NCBI GenBank assembly: GCA_020722725.1
Contig: DYKG01000015.1
Span: 1 to 64,000, forward strand
Length of the DNA: 64,000 nucleotides
Source of the DNA: Candidatus Methylomirabilis sp.
Lineage (GTDB): Bacteria > Muiribacteriota > Ozemobacteria > Ozemobacterales > Ozemobacteraceae
Reading direction: 5' to 3'
Position 1 is the first letter of the stretch; every line of letters begins with the position of its first letter. Position numbers and translations under genes: made by a program. Below the pieces are notes generated by a model, which did no database searches, was not told the DNA's origin, and was given only the letters and a program-made list of their open reading frames with translations. Positions 1-9,399 of the stretch are shown here, piece by piece.

Positions 1-55
1 CTGTTTGATTTGGATGCAGTTACAATATATCATACTTTAACAAGAACATAGCCTT

Positions 56-940
56 ATGAAAAAACTGTTCATTCTTTTTCTTCTGATTTCTCTGGTTCCT
101 TTTACCGTAGGCTGCTGGAACGATGACGATGACGATCAGGTAGCCACTACCAACGTTCTGCTGAATCAGGCTCTGCCGGCCGCCAATTTTGCTGCCGCCA
201 ATGCAATTCAGGATATCACCAAGCTGACCTATGAAATTAAAGTGGGAACCACCACCTATATTTTCTATTATTTCTCTCACAAAGTAGTGGGAACCACCGT
301 TGTAGTAACCTTCTACAAACCGGTTGAAACCAGTTCAGTATCAACTTTCGTCAGCGCTCTGTCAGGAAAAACTGCCGATGTAACCGTTAAATTCTCGGGC
401 ACTACCATCGCAACCAAAACCAATCAGACCCTGCCGACCATGACCTCAACCGAAGCCACCAGCACCAGCGGCAAAACGATCGATACCGTGGCAATCGTCA
501 CCACCGACGTTACTATTCCCACCACTGGAACCGGCATCGTTTCAACCTATGCCGTAAGCAACGTTCAGTATAATGGCACCAACCTGTCACAGACTTCAAG
601 CCCCGCCACCAACGTTAACAGCACCACCCCAACCTTTACCGTAAATTTCACCCTCGGCGCTGGCGAAGTTCTTCCCACCGACCTGAGCACCGTTACCTTC
701 TCGGTAACCGTAACCCACGAAGGAACCAAGAAGTCTTACACTCTGACCTCAAGCGATGGCCTGACCATCACCAGAGCTTCTGATTCTTCTGTGACCATCG
801 CAGTAAAATCAACCAACAGCCTGAATGAAGTTCTGGTTGTCAATTCTACTTACAGTGTTGCCATCACTAAAACCAGCATGACCATCAACAGCAAATACCT
901 GGCTCTGCCTGGTGCTTTCTACTTTACTGTAACCCAGTAA
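56..940 (+). CDS. Thr/Ser-rich secreted lipoprotein, unknown function
   Basis: The 294-residue product starts with a basic, hydrophobic signal peptide ending in a lipobox-like TVGC with Cys20, followed by Trp and a run of five Asp. It is therefore probably lipidated and anchored in the envelope. The rest is rich in Thr, Ser and Val with alternating short strands, as in beta-sandwich surface proteins; no catalytic motif is visible. I do not recognise a family. The gene stands alone and ends at a hairpin terminator. The start is the first ATG ahead of the signal peptide. Confidence 0.75.
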   Translation: MKKLFILFLLISLVPFTVGCWNDDDDDQVATTNVLLNQALPAANFAAANAIQDITKLTYEIKVGTTTYIFYYFSHKVVGTTVVVTFYKPVETSSVSTFVSALSGKTADVTVKFSGTTIATKTNQTLPTMTSTEATSTSGKTIDTVAIVTTDVTIPTTGTGIVSTYAVSNVQYNGTNLSQTSSPATNVNSTTPTFTVNFTLGAGEVLPTDLSTVTFSVTVTHEGTKKSYTLTSSDGLTITRASDSSVTIAVKSTNSLNEVLVVNSTYSVAITKTSMTINSKYLALPGAFYFTVTQ

Positions 941-955
941 AATCACCGGTTATTA

Positions 956-992
956 AAAACCTCTCTTCCCGAAAGGGTGGAGAGTTTTTTTT
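956..992 (+). terminator. Intrinsic terminator after the lipoprotein gene
   Basis: A hairpin with CTCTC/GAGAG and CCC/GGG arms around a GAAA loop is followed by a run of eight T. It begins 16 bases after the stop codon at 940. Confidence 0.8.
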
Positions 993-1091
993 CTTGCCGG
1001 TTTCCATGCTCAAAAGCCGCCTGCAAACTATGGACAAGCAGAGCGAATTCTGCTAAGATTCGAGCAAAATAGCAAGCAGAGGCAAACGAGT

Positions 1092-2009
1092 TTGAAAAAG
1101 TTTTTACCGTTGTTGATCTGGGGTTTGTTGTTTGTTTTTTGGGGGCGGGCTGACGCTCAGGAAGACTGGAGCTGGAGCTTTCCGGGTCGGGCCAGTATCG
1201 GGCAGGGCGTTTCAATTAAACGCGAGCATCTTGAGCTTGAAGTTCCCAAGTCTTTTGAGGGACGAACGGTCAACGAATGGCGAACCACGATCGGGGCCGA
1301 ACTGCAAAACACGGTTCGAGCCGAAAGAACTGAAAGCAGCGTTCAATTGCGCGGCCTCTCGACTACTTTTGATTTCGACTATACCCAGGACGTGCTCGAT
1401 GTGCAGATTTTCCGGTCGAGACAGCGAATTCCCGGTTCGAATACCTGCATGGATTGCCACGGTGGCAACTTTTCACGCACCACCGCCATCATCGGGCAGG
1501 AGCACCAGGAACTGCTTCCGAAGCCATATAAGCGTGGCTTCGTCAAGGTCATTCTCGACCCGGCAACCTCAGAATCGTTTCATACCGAGATCAATCACTG
1601 GCTCGGTCACAACATCATGCTCAAAGGCGACTACCGCTGGGGCTACCTCAAACAGGGCACCCACAGCCTTGAAGCCAAAGCTTACACCGTCGGTCTTGCC
1701 GGGCGGTTCAGACATCGCCTGACCTGGTCGGGTGATCTGATCGTTTCAAAGGCCGACACCTATCCGCAACGCAAGAGCTTTATCGGAAAATTAAGCTATC
1801 GTTTGTTTGAAGGCTTGAAAATCGGCATCGGAGGCGGCGCCTTTCTTGACGGCTATACCCAGTTCGGCACCGAGATGTCGGAAATGGGGCTGATGACCAC
1901 CACCCTCGCCAAAGACGACCCGGATTTGTTGCCAAGCCTGTTTAACAAGCTGAAAGACGACAAGTTCGGTTATTGGCATTACACCGTCGAATACGAATAC
2001 CGGTTTTAA
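1092..2009 (+). CDS. Secreted protein with a single CxxCH motif
   Basis: This 305-residue protein has a signal peptide (MKKFLPLLIWGLL, cleavage near ADA-QED) and then a mostly beta-strand sequence rich in aromatic and charged residues, as in small outer-membrane barrels. The C-terminus is YEYRF, and a terminal Phe is typical of barrels. Residues 119-123 read CMDCH, the covalent haem c attachment motif. Either a one-haem barrel-like protein or a zinc/disulphide CxxC protein would fit. The start is TTG at 1092 with no strong Shine-Dalgarno, chosen because it opens the signal peptide. I recognise no family. Confidence 0.65.
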   Translation: MKKFLPLLIWGLLFVFWGRADAQEDWSWSFPGRASIGQGVSIKREHLELEVPKSFEGRTVNEWRTTIGAELQNTVRAERTESSVQLRGLSTTFDFDYTQDVLDVQIFRSRQRIPGSNTCMDCHGGNFSRTTAIIGQEHQELLPKPYKRGFVKVILDPATSESFHTEINHWLGHNIMLKGDYRWGYLKQGTHSLEAKAYTVGLAGRFRHRLTWSGDLIVSKADTYPQRKSFIGKLSYRLFEGLKIGIGGGAFLDGYTQFGTEMSEMGLMTTTLAKDDPDLLPSLFNKLKDDKFGYWHYTVEYEYRF

Positions 2010-2030
2010 CCGCGACCGCCCCCCGCCGAA

Positions 2031-2065
2031 TCAAAAAAAACGGGGCGAACGCAATGTTCGCCCCA
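2031..2065. terminator. Bidirectional terminator between convergent genes
   Basis: The perfect arms GGGGCGAAC and GTTCGCCCC flank a five-base loop. On the minus strand the hairpin is followed by a run of nine T, a strong terminator for the glucan phosphorylase gene. On the plus strand a weaker T-rich tail follows, serving the CxxCH gene. Confidence 0.8.
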
Positions 2066-2083
2066 GGTTTTCGTTTAGATCCG

Positions 2084-4642
2084 TTATGAGGCCCAGAGAA
2101 TGTTACCGGTGAGAATCGGGTGAATCAGGTCGGGGTGTGATGGCAGAACGCGGACAGTGAGACCCATTTTGCCGCTTGAGTGAAGTTTGATTCCACCTTT
2201 AAAATGGGCGATTGAATTTTCCCGCTTAACCAGTTCAAGATCGATGATTTCTCCCTGATTGATCGGTTCATCACCAATAACCGCACCATAGAAAACCTGA
2301 ACCACCACATCTGAAGCATTCAGGCAATCGAGGTTCAAAGTAACTTTTACATCGACCACATCACCGACTCTGTGCCCAGAACTGCCATTAGCCTCTACCT
2401 TTTCGATTTTAATGCGGTTCCAGCACTTTTTCACGTTTTCGAGCCAGCGAGCCATTTCTCTTGCCCGTTTGCGATCATCAGCCGACAGCGCTTTATAACG
2501 ATTGTTTGAAGGCATATAGAAACGATCATTATATTCTGCAACCATGCGGTTGGTGTTGAAAACCGGGGTAGTATCGCGAATACAGTCTTTCATCATCTGA
2601 ATCCAGCGGCGTGGCAACGAATCGCGACCACGATCGTAGAAAGTCGGGGCAACATCGTTTTCAAGAAGTTCGTAAAGCGAATTGGCTTCAACTTCATCCT
2701 GATAATCGGTATTTTCGTATTCTTCGCGATTTCCGATGGCCCAGCCGATGCCGGGGTGATAAGCTTCATCCCACCAGCCATCGAGAATAGACAGATTCAA
2801 AACGCCGTTGGCGGCTGCTTTCATGCCTGAAGTGCCGCTGGCTTCCTGCGGGCGGCGCGGGTTATTCAGCCATACATCAACGCCCTGAACCAGATAGCGG
2901 GCAACCAGAACATCGTAATCTTCGATAAACACGATGTGGCGGCGCAATCTTTCATCAGCGCATTTTTTGACGATTTCTTTAATGAAATTCTTGCCTGGCT
3001 CATCCTTGGGGTGGGCTTTCCCGGCAAAAATAATTTGAACTGGCATATCTTTATTGGTCAAAATGCGAATGAGTCGTTCCACATCCTTGAAGAAAAGGGT
3101 CGCCCGCTTATAAGTGGCAAAGCGTCGAGCAAAGCCGATAGTCAGTATTTCAGGATTAAGGACTTCTTTGGCAGCAGCAACTTCAGCGGCCGGAGCATTT
3201 CTGGCTTTGAGCTGCTTTTCCAGACGGCTGCGAGCAAAGGCCACCAGTCTTTCACGGCGGCGTTCATGAGTTCTCCAGAGTTCTTCCATCGGAATCATGT
3301 CAACCTTTTCCCAGACTGTCTGATCGCCTGGGTTCATGACCCATCTCGGGCCAAGATAGCGATCGAAGAGGGTTGCCAATTCCTGAGAAACGTATGAACG
3401 GGTGTGAACACCGTTGGTGACCGAATCAATCGGTATTTCCTGGAAAGGAACCGCGGGGTAGAGATTGCCCCACATCTTGCGAGAAACCTTGCCATGCAGC
3501 TTGCTGACCCCGTTGGCATCGCCACAGAGGTTCAATGCCAGAACTGCCATTGAAAACCCATCACCTTTCGGAGTGTTATTCTGCCAGCCCAGGTCAAGAA
3601 ATTCCTGCCAGCTGATGCCGAGCTTGGTGTAATACATCGAGAAATATTTATCCATGAGCTCTTTGCTGAAAACATCGATGCCAGCCGGAACCGGGGTATG
3701 AGTAGTAAAAACATTGCTTGAACGAGTCAGCTCAAGAGCTTCTCTGAAACTCATCTGATGGCGCTCCATGGCGACTGCAATGCGTTCAAGAGCCAGAAAT
3801 GCTGAATGACCTTCGTTCATGTGATAGACATAGGGATGCAACCCAAGAGTGTGTAGAGCACGCAAACCACCAATGCCCAGCACTTCTTCCTGCATGATGC
3901 GGGTTTCGGTATCACCGCCGTAAAGCTCTCTGGTTATCCAACGATCGCCCGAAGAATTTTCCGGGGTGTCGGTGTCGAGCAGATAAAGGGGAACGCGACC
4001 AACCTGGAGTTTCCATATCAGACAATGAACGGCTCGACCAGGCATCTGAACGGCAACTCGATGCTGAACCCCATTCTGGTCAAGCATCGGCACTACCGGC
4101 ATGTGATGAAAATCGTTTTCCGGGTAGGCTTCCTGCTGGTAACCGCCGGCATTGAGTTTCTGCTGAAAATAGCCGACGCGGTAAAGCATGCCGATTCCGA
4201 CGAGGGGAATTCCAAGATCAGAGGCCGATTTCAAATGGTCGCCGGCAAGCATGCCCAGACCGCCGGAATAAAGCCTGACGCTTTCAGTAAGACCGAATTC
4301 GGCTGAGTAATAAGCCACTGCCGGCTTTTCAGAAAAACCATATTTCTTGGCAAACCAAGTCTGCCGGTCATTCATGTATTCCTTGAAACTTTCAACGATT
4401 CTGGTCATGTGTGCCAGAAAAGCTTCGTCTTTTGATTTTGCTTCGAGACGTTCCTGTGCCATCAGGCCCAGCATTTTCACCGGGTTATGATAGGTTTCTT
4501 CCCAGAGAACGGGGTCAAGTCTGCGCCACAGTGCGATTGCTTCGGGGTTCCAGCACCACCAGACGTTGTAAGCCAGCTCTTTTAAAGGAGCGAGCGTTTC
4601 CGGCAAGCTTGGTACCACGACAAAGGTTTTTATCGGCTTCAT
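2084..4642 (-). CDS. glgP: Alpha-glucan phosphorylase (GT35)
   Basis: The enzyme phosphorolyses alpha-1,4-glucans such as glycogen or maltodextrin to glucose 1-phosphate in the cytoplasm. The 852 residues match the shorter archaeal/Thermotoga-type phosphorylases: an N-terminal DUF3417-type segment (PLKELAYNVWWCWNPEA, about 19-35), the catalytic body, and the pyridoxal-phosphate motif EASGTSGMKAAANG with Lys608 as the Schiff-base lysine. The C-terminal 130 residues form a beta-rich extension. An AGGAGG-type ribosome site lies about nine bases before the ATG. It is monocistronic, closed by the hairpin at 2031-2065, so storage-glucan breakdown is not linked here to other glg genes. Confidence 0.95.
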   Translation of the reverse strand: MKPIKTFVVVPSLPETLAPLKELAYNVWWCWNPEAIALWRRLDPVLWEETYHNPVKMLGLMAQERLEAKSKDEAFLAHMTRIVESFKEYMNDRQTWFAKKYGFSEKPAVAYYSAEFGLTESVRLYSGGLGMLAGDHLKSASDLGIPLVGIGMLYRVGYFQQKLNAGGYQQEAYPENDFHHMPVVPMLDQNGVQHRVAVQMPGRAVHCLIWKLQVGRVPLYLLDTDTPENSSGDRWITRELYGGDTETRIMQEEVLGIGGLRALHTLGLHPYVYHMNEGHSAFLALERIAVAMERHQMSFREALELTRSSNVFTTHTPVPAGIDVFSKELMDKYFSMYYTKLGISWQEFLDLGWQNNTPKGDGFSMAVLALNLCGDANGVSKLHGKVSRKMWGNLYPAVPFQEIPIDSVTNGVHTRSYVSQELATLFDRYLGPRWVMNPGDQTVWEKVDMIPMEELWRTHERRRERLVAFARSRLEKQLKARNAPAAEVAAAKEVLNPEILTIGFARRFATYKRATLFFKDVERLIRILTNKDMPVQIIFAGKAHPKDEPGKNFIKEIVKKCADERLRRHIVFIEDYDVLVARYLVQGVDVWLNNPRRPQEASGTSGMKAAANGVLNLSILDGWWDEAYHPGIGWAIGNREEYENTDYQDEVEANSLYELLENDVAPTFYDRGRDSLPRRWIQMMKDCIRDTTPVFNTNRMVAEYNDRFYMPSNNRYKALSADDRKRAREMARWLENVKKCWNRIKIEKVEANGSSGHRVGDVVDVKVTLNLDCLNASDVVVQVFYGAVIGDEPINQGEIIDLELVKRENSIAHFKGGIKLHSSGKMGLTVRVLPSHPDLIHPILTGNILWAS

Positions 4643-4901
4643 TCGGAAATGGCCTCCTGCAATTTATTTTTTCGCGTGCATTATATACCATTTTATTGTA
4701 TGAATTTTCAAGAGCGGCTCACCCGCGATTGATGAACTGCCGCGGCGGTGCACAATTTTTCCCGCACTTGTGCCCTAATTTAAAGACTTTCGGATCAAGA
4801 TTTTTTTTAAAATTGTTTTAGTTTTATCCAATGACCGGTAATACACATAAAATTTCTGAACTTGTTGATGAAACGTGGCAATGCTGTTAAATTAGCTGAG
4901 C

Positions 4902-5594
4902 ATGAATAAACTCGCAAAACTGATGATCTGTCTGGCAATCGGTGCAGGTGCTGTTCTATGGGCACAAGAGCCGGCTTCAGATACCTTCGCCATTCCTGAA
5001 AGACTGCCAGACATTGTGATAACCGCCAACACGATGACGGTTAAAGATGAAATTGCGTATCTTGAGGGCAATGTAAAAGCCACCCGGGCCGGCGACATAC
5101 TCACCTGCAACCGCGCACTGGCAAGCCAGAAGCCCAGATGGGTGCTTGCCAGCCTTACACCAAAATTATACCGAAAAGAAATGAATTATCAGCTGAAAGT
5201 TCACCGAGAAATGCATTTAGAGGCCAGAAACATTTTCTACGACATTGATAGCGGCAGGTTCAATGCTTCAGACAGCGTTTCGGTCAGGCTTGAAGAAAAG
5301 ACCTGGGATCTCGCAACCTACAGCTGGGTGCTGATTACCGCCGATGCAATGGCGGGTTTCAAAGACAGTAACCGTCTGCTTTTCAGCGGCAATGTCAAGA
5401 TCAGGGACAAGGAAAACTTCGGCCAGGGCAACCGACTCGATTACCTGAAAGATTCAAGCACAGCAATACTTTCCGGCAATGCATTTGTCGAAACTCAGGA
5501 ATTCAATGCGAAAAAAGGGAAGTTCGAAAAGCGCATCGTCGAAGGTCAGAAAATCAGCTACAACACCAAAACCAAAGAAGCCAGCTCGGAGTAA
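4902..5594 (+). CDS. LptA/OstA-like periplasmic protein
   Basis: The 230-residue product has a signal peptide (cleavage near LWAQ-EP) and then the repeated short strands of the LptA/OstA-N fold, which bridges lipopolysaccharide across the periplasm. Recognisable blocks are VITANTMTVKDEIAYLEGNV (about 39-58), ITADAMAGF and LLFSGNVKIRD, which match the family pattern of (I)xA(D/N)xMxx...(L/F)xGNV. It is longer than E. coli LptA (about 185 residues), with a Lys-rich tail. No lptB or lptC lies beside it, so a diverged OstA-like role is possible. Confidence 0.7.
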   Translation: MNKLAKLMICLAIGAGAVLWAQEPASDTFAIPERLPDIVITANTMTVKDEIAYLEGNVKATRAGDILTCNRALASQKPRWVLASLTPKLYRKEMNYQLKVHREMHLEARNIFYDIDSGRFNASDSVSVRLEEKTWDLATYSWVLITADAMAGFKDSNRLLFSGNVKIRDKENFGQGNRLDYLKDSSTAILSGNAFVETQEFNAKKGKFEKRIVEGQKISYNTKTKEASSE

Positions 5595-5888
5595 AGCCGA
5601 CGCTCAGCTCGCGATTTTTTTATCTTTTGATTCTGCTAAAAAAAGCTCATTCACCATTTCTCAAAGGCAGGCATTTTACGAGTCGCACTTAATCCTCAGG
5701 CGACTCTGCATTAGCGAGTCCTTCACGTCCGACAAGCTCAATGACCGTCTTTAATCGGTCGCTGAGCCCGCTTGGCGGGTCGAAGCGGCCAAGAACAATC
5801 GAGAATTTTAATTCGCTTCTAAATGACTACTACAAACAAGAACAGAGTTCAGGGTTTGCAAATTGCCTGAGAATTGCTTTCGGTGATA
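5595..5888. other. Non-coding gap with repeat remnants
   Basis: I see no convincing gene here; the short open frames lack a ribosome site and resemble no protein I know. The gap holds two imperfect inverted repeats: GAGTCG/CGACTC arms near 5679-5702, and the element listed separately at 5728-5790. Confidence 0.5.
5728..5790. repeat. Imperfect inverted repeat
   Basis: The left arm GACAAGCTCAATGACCG and the right arm CGGTCGCTGAGC pair around a short AT-rich loop. The outer part of the right side forms a second small hairpin (CCCGC/GCGGG). The motif family (GGTCGCTGAGC...GTCGAAGC) resembles dispersed intergenic repeats found in many bacterial genomes. Confidence 0.5.
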
Positions 5889-5918
5889 TTGATATGTAGA
5901 GAAGAATTAAGTTATACT
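5889..5918 (+). promoter_or_regulatory. Sigma70-type promoter of the helicase-tsa-mutL-miaA operon
   Basis: TTGATA at 5889-5894 and TATACT at 5913-5918 are separated by 18 bases. The predicted start, near 5925, falls inside the large hairpin at 5918-5956. Confidence 0.55.
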
Positions 5919-5956
5919 GCCGACACCGGGTTTAATTTTTAAAACCGGTGCCGGCA
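5918..5956 (+). promoter_or_regulatory. Large hairpin at the predicted transcription start
   Basis: Arms of about 16 bases (TGCCGACACCGG / CCGGTGCCGGCA plus T/A extensions) surround a seven-base AT loop, with two imperfections. No T run follows, so it is not a terminator. It could be a 5'-end stem that stabilises the mRNA, or an operator. Confidence 0.5.
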
Positions 5957-6021
5957 CTGTTGATACAGCTCCAGTCGCAGAATCTCACATAGCTGACTTT
6001 AAGGAATACAAAAAACCGCCT

Positions 6022-8328
6022 ATGGAATTAAACGTAAAATACCGTGACTTTGTTCTGGATAAATTTCAGATCCAGGCAATCACCGAGCTCGAGAATGGCC
6101 ATTCTCTGGTGCTTTCAGCCCCGACCGGTTCTGGAAAAACGCTGGTGGCTGAATACCTGATTGAAAAGGTTCTCAAAACCGATCAGCGCATAATCTACAC
6201 TTCACCGATTAAAGCGCTGTCAAACCAGAAATACCGCGACTTCTCAAGGCTTTATGGCGACAAAGTGGGAATTCTGACCGGCGACGTGGTTATCAACCGC
6301 GATGCCCAGGCACTGATTGTCACCACCGAAGTTTACCGCAACATGGCAATTGAAGATCCTGAGGCTATTGCCGACGTTTCTTACGTTATTTTCGATGAGA
6401 TCCATTTTCTCGGTGACATCGAACGCGGCACGGTCTGGGAAGAATCGATCATTTTCTCACCTCACACGATCCGCTTTCTTGCCCTCTCTGCCACAATTCC
6501 CAACTGCGAAGAACTGGCACGCTGGATCGAATCAGTAATCGACCACCAGGTCAAGGTTATCAGCCACAATCAGCGGGCCGTTCCTCTGGCTTTTCAGTTC
6601 TATTACAACAAGCAGGTGATGAACTTCAAAGACCTGAAAAAGAAAGCCAAAGGAAAATCGGAAAAAGATTTCAGAGGCCGGGATAAGCGCCTGAACAAAA
6701 AAGAAGGCGATTTCAGGCATTTCGACATTATCAAGCAGCTGCGCCAGCAGGATAAGCTGCCGCTTCTGTATTTCGTTTTTTCCCGGGCGCTGGCCGACAA
6801 ACTGGCTTACGATACGGCCCGGCATATGAACATGACGACCCCTGAGCAAAAAGAGCGAATCGAAGCAATGGTCGATGCCTGCATCGAAAAGTATCAGCTG
6901 CAGAATCTGGAGACTGCCCAGAAAATGCGGGAGGAACTGTCACGCGGGGTTGGTCGGCACCACGCCGGGCTTCTGCCGCAGCTGAAAGAGCTGGTGGAAA
7001 TTCTGTTTGCGGAAAGAGTTTTAAAAGTTCTTTTCGTCACCGAAACCTTCGCGGTCGGCGTTAACATGCCGGCCAGAAGCGTAGCTTACGATGCGCTGAA
7101 AAAATATGACGGGCGCACATTCCGATCGATGCGTTCTCTTGAATTTACCCAGATTTCAGGGCGCGCCGGGCGTCGCGGAATCGATGAATTTGGCTGGGTC
7201 ATCGTGCCGCATCTTCCCGGCGATATGTCGGTTGATGAGCTGCAGAACCTGGTTTACGGCGATATCGAACCACTTGAAAGCCAGTTCGACCTTTCATTCA
7301 ACAGCGTACTGAACCTTTATTCCGGCCATAAAACCGAAGAAGTCAGAACCATTCTCAAACGAAATTTTGCTCAGTTTCAGGCCAACAAAAAGCTGCCCCA
7401 CCTGATGGACAAAGTTAACAGGCTGCGTGCAGACATAGAGCGGGTAATGCCGCGATGCCCCGAGAAGAAAAATGACCTTGATGAATACATGAAATTTCAC
7501 AAGAAAAAGCAGGCGATGGCCGATGCGATGTCACGCCAGCTGGGCCAGATTCGCGGCGGACTTTACGGCCGCCACGGACGCCATCAGCAGCAACTGATCG
7601 AGCAGCAGATGAGCGGGGCGCATAGCGATCTGCAAGAGCAGGAAAAGAATTTTATCTGCGGCAAATGCAAAAGCCGCACCAAATGCACCTCTAAGTATTA
7701 CCAGGCCGCCAGACTCGAGAAGAAGCTCAATTACTGGCGCGGGCTGCTCGAAGAACAGCAGGAACTGCAGCTGCCGCTTTATGAGCGCAAACTTGAAATT
7801 CTGCGTCAGCTCGGCTACATTGATGACAACGGCCTGCTGGCCAGAGGTGAAATTGCCAGCCGCATTCACACCGAAGAAATAACGGTTACCGAGCTGTACT
7901 TTCAGGGCTACTTTCATGAATGCACCCCTGAAGAAATCAACGCAATCTGCCTCGGACTGGTCTATGAACACCGGCGCCGGGGGCAAAATGCCAATGACGA
8001 TAAACGCCCGCTCGGCAAAATTCCTGAAAGAGTTAAAAGTGCCCGGGGCTTCGTTAACAGCCTGGTTCGCCAACACCCCTTCATCAAACCTCTCGACGTA
8101 AGACTTTCGCATCTGATGGTCGCCTGGTGCGACGGTGAAGATTTCGAAGAAATCATGAAGCGCTGCGATATTCCTGAAGGCGATTTGATCAGGTCTTTCA
8201 GACAGACCATCGACCTGATCAGACAGATGCGCGATGCAATCAAAGATCAGAGCCTGCGAGAAAAAATGCTGACCTGCCTCGACATGCTCAACCGCGACAT
8301 CGTGCTGGCAACCGAACTGCGTGACTGA
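6022..8328 (+). CDS. Ski2/Mtr4-like DExH RNA helicase
   Basis: This 768-residue superfamily 2 helicase probably unwinds RNA. It has Walker A SAPTGSGKT (32-40), DEIH (125-128), motif III SAT (156-158) and motif VI QISGRAGRRG (377-386), the signature of the Ski2 branch. A cysteine cluster CGKCKSRTKC (546-555) lies in a linker and could hold zinc or an Fe-S cluster. The C-terminal 150 residues resemble the helical DSHCT domain of Ski2/Mtr4. It is first in an operon with tsaE, whose start overlaps its end by eight bases, so it is made together with tRNA-modification enzymes. Its RNA target is unknown. Confidence 0.88.
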   Translation: MELNVKYRDFVLDKFQIQAITELENGHSLVLSAPTGSGKTLVAEYLIEKVLKTDQRIIYTSPIKALSNQKYRDFSRLYGDKVGILTGDVVINRDAQALIVTTEVYRNMAIEDPEAIADVSYVIFDEIHFLGDIERGTVWEESIIFSPHTIRFLALSATIPNCEELARWIESVIDHQVKVISHNQRAVPLAFQFYYNKQVMNFKDLKKKAKGKSEKDFRGRDKRLNKKEGDFRHFDIIKQLRQQDKLPLLYFVFSRALADKLAYDTARHMNMTTPEQKERIEAMVDACIEKYQLQNLETAQKMREELSRGVGRHHAGLLPQLKELVEILFAERVLKVLFVTETFAVGVNMPARSVAYDALKKYDGRTFRSMRSLEFTQISGRAGRRGIDEFGWVIVPHLPGDMSVDELQNLVYGDIEPLESQFDLSFNSVLNLYSGHKTEEVRTILKRNFAQFQANKKLPHLMDKVNRLRADIERVMPRCPEKKNDLDEYMKFHKKKQAMADAMSRQLGQIRGGLYGRHGRHQQQLIEQQMSGAHSDLQEQEKNFICGKCKSRTKCTSKYYQAARLEKKLNYWRGLLEEQQELQLPLYERKLEILRQLGYIDDNGLLARGEIASRIHTEEITVTELYFQGYFHECTPEEINAICLGLVYEHRRRGQNANDDKRPLGKIPERVKSARGFVNSLVRQHPFIKPLDVRLSHLMVAWCDGEDFEEIMKRCDIPEGDLIRSFRQTIDLIRQMRDAIKDQSLREKMLTCLDMLNRDIVLATELRD

Positions 8329-8764
8329 TATGCCCTGCCGAGAAAGCTTTTCGCCAGAAGATACCATGCAGGTTGCCCACGAGCTGGCCGGGCAGTTTTC
8401 AAATCACCTCATTCTGCTTCGCGGCAGCATGGGGGCAGGTAAAACCCTGTTCAGCCGGGGCTTTGCCTCGGGGCTCGGCATTAATGGCAAGGTTTCAAGC
8501 CCGACTTATACGATCATGAATGAATATCGCGAACAGGAAAAAATACTCTATCACCTTGACCTGTATCGCATCAACAGCCTCGAAGAGGTTATCGACGCGG
8601 GTCTTTATGAGATTCTGGAAGCAAAGATTCCCTGCCTGGTCGAGTGGCCCGAGAGAGTGGCCGACCTGAGCCGGCTGCCCCACCTTGATGTGCATCTGCA
8701 GGCAGACCAGAGCCGCTCTGACGAATACCGCATGATTACCTGGAACTGGAGATCGCAGGAATGA
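8321..8764 (+). CDS. tsaE: tRNA t6A37 biosynthesis ATPase TsaE
   Basis: TsaE is the ATPase that resets the TsaB-TsaD complex making N6-threonylcarbamoyladenosine at tRNA position 37. The 147-residue protein has Walker A GSMGAGKT (about 36-43), the family block SSPTYTIMNEY and HLDLYR, and a Walker-B-like CLVEWPER. Length fits the family (about 150). Its start overlaps the helicase by eight bases and its end overlaps tsaB by four (ATGA), so translation is probably coupled. Confidence 0.93.
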   Translation: MTDMPCRESFSPEDTMQVAHELAGQFSNHLILLRGSMGAGKTLFSRGFASGLGINGKVSSPTYTIMNEYREQEKILYHLDLYRINSLEEVIDAGLYEILEAKIPCLVEWPERVADLSRLPHLDVHLQADQSRSDEYRMITWNWRSQE

Positions 8765-9399
8765 AATATCTTTTTATTGACGCTTCAGAAAGCACCACCT
8801 GCGTTCAAGCCGGCGATTCAAGCAAATATTTCAATCAAACCTTTAACACCAGTCGAAATCTGGCGGCATGCCTCACCTCGATTTGTGACGAAATGCTTGA
8901 TAAAGCCGGCCTTAAGCTCGAAGAAATCGATGTTTTTGCAGTCGGCACCGGCCCCGGCAGTCTGACCGGCCTGCGGGTCGCCAATAGTTTTCTGCGCACT
9001 CTCGCTTTCATGGGGCAGAAAGCCCTGGTCGGCATCGACCTTTTCACCTGGTCGGTGGCGACTCTCAAAGCACAGGGGCAAACCGGCCTGGTCAGGCTCG
9101 TAACCCCCACCCTGATCGACAAGGCATTTTCGGTTGATGCCGATCTCAGTCGGGATATCGGGCAATTCACACCAGACCCGAAACTGGTGGATAATCGTGC
9201 TGCAAGCCCGGAAAAACCCAATTTCGGCATTCGCTGGCAGGCAGAAGGTATTGCAAAACTTGAACCCACCCCTGAAGTTTTACACGAGTTGATCAAACTG
9301 CAGCAGCCATGCCGCGAATTTTCTGAAATGCTGCAGATTCTGCCATTGTATATTATTCCCTCTCAGGCCGAACGTAAACTGGAGGAAAAACCATGCTGA
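8761..9399 (+). CDS. tsaB: tRNA t6A37 threonylcarbamoyltransferase subunit TsaB
   Basis: TsaB is the non-catalytic ASKHA-fold partner of TsaD. The 212 residues carry the N-terminal beta-hairpin start (MKYLFIDASESTTCVQ) and the diagnostic block GTGPGSLTGLRVANSF near 62-77. It overlaps tsaE by four bases and tsaD by seven. The C-terminal half is diverged, as is usual for TsaB. Confidence 0.92.
   Translation: MKYLFIDASESTTCVQAGDSSKYFNQTFNTSRNLAACLTSICDEMLDKAGLKLEEIDVFAVGTGPGSLTGLRVANSFLRTLAFMGQKALVGIDLFTWSVATLKAQGQTGLVRLVTPTLIDKAFSVDADLSRDIGQFTPDPKLVDNRAASPEKPNFGIRWQAEGIAKLEPTPEVLHELIKLQQPCREFSEMLQILPLYIIPSQAERKLEEKPC

Noticed and set aside
7531-8367. Long minus-strand open frame antisense to the helicase gene
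   Set aside because: It overlaps fully conserved helicase and tsaE coding sequence and has no ribosome site or family resemblance.
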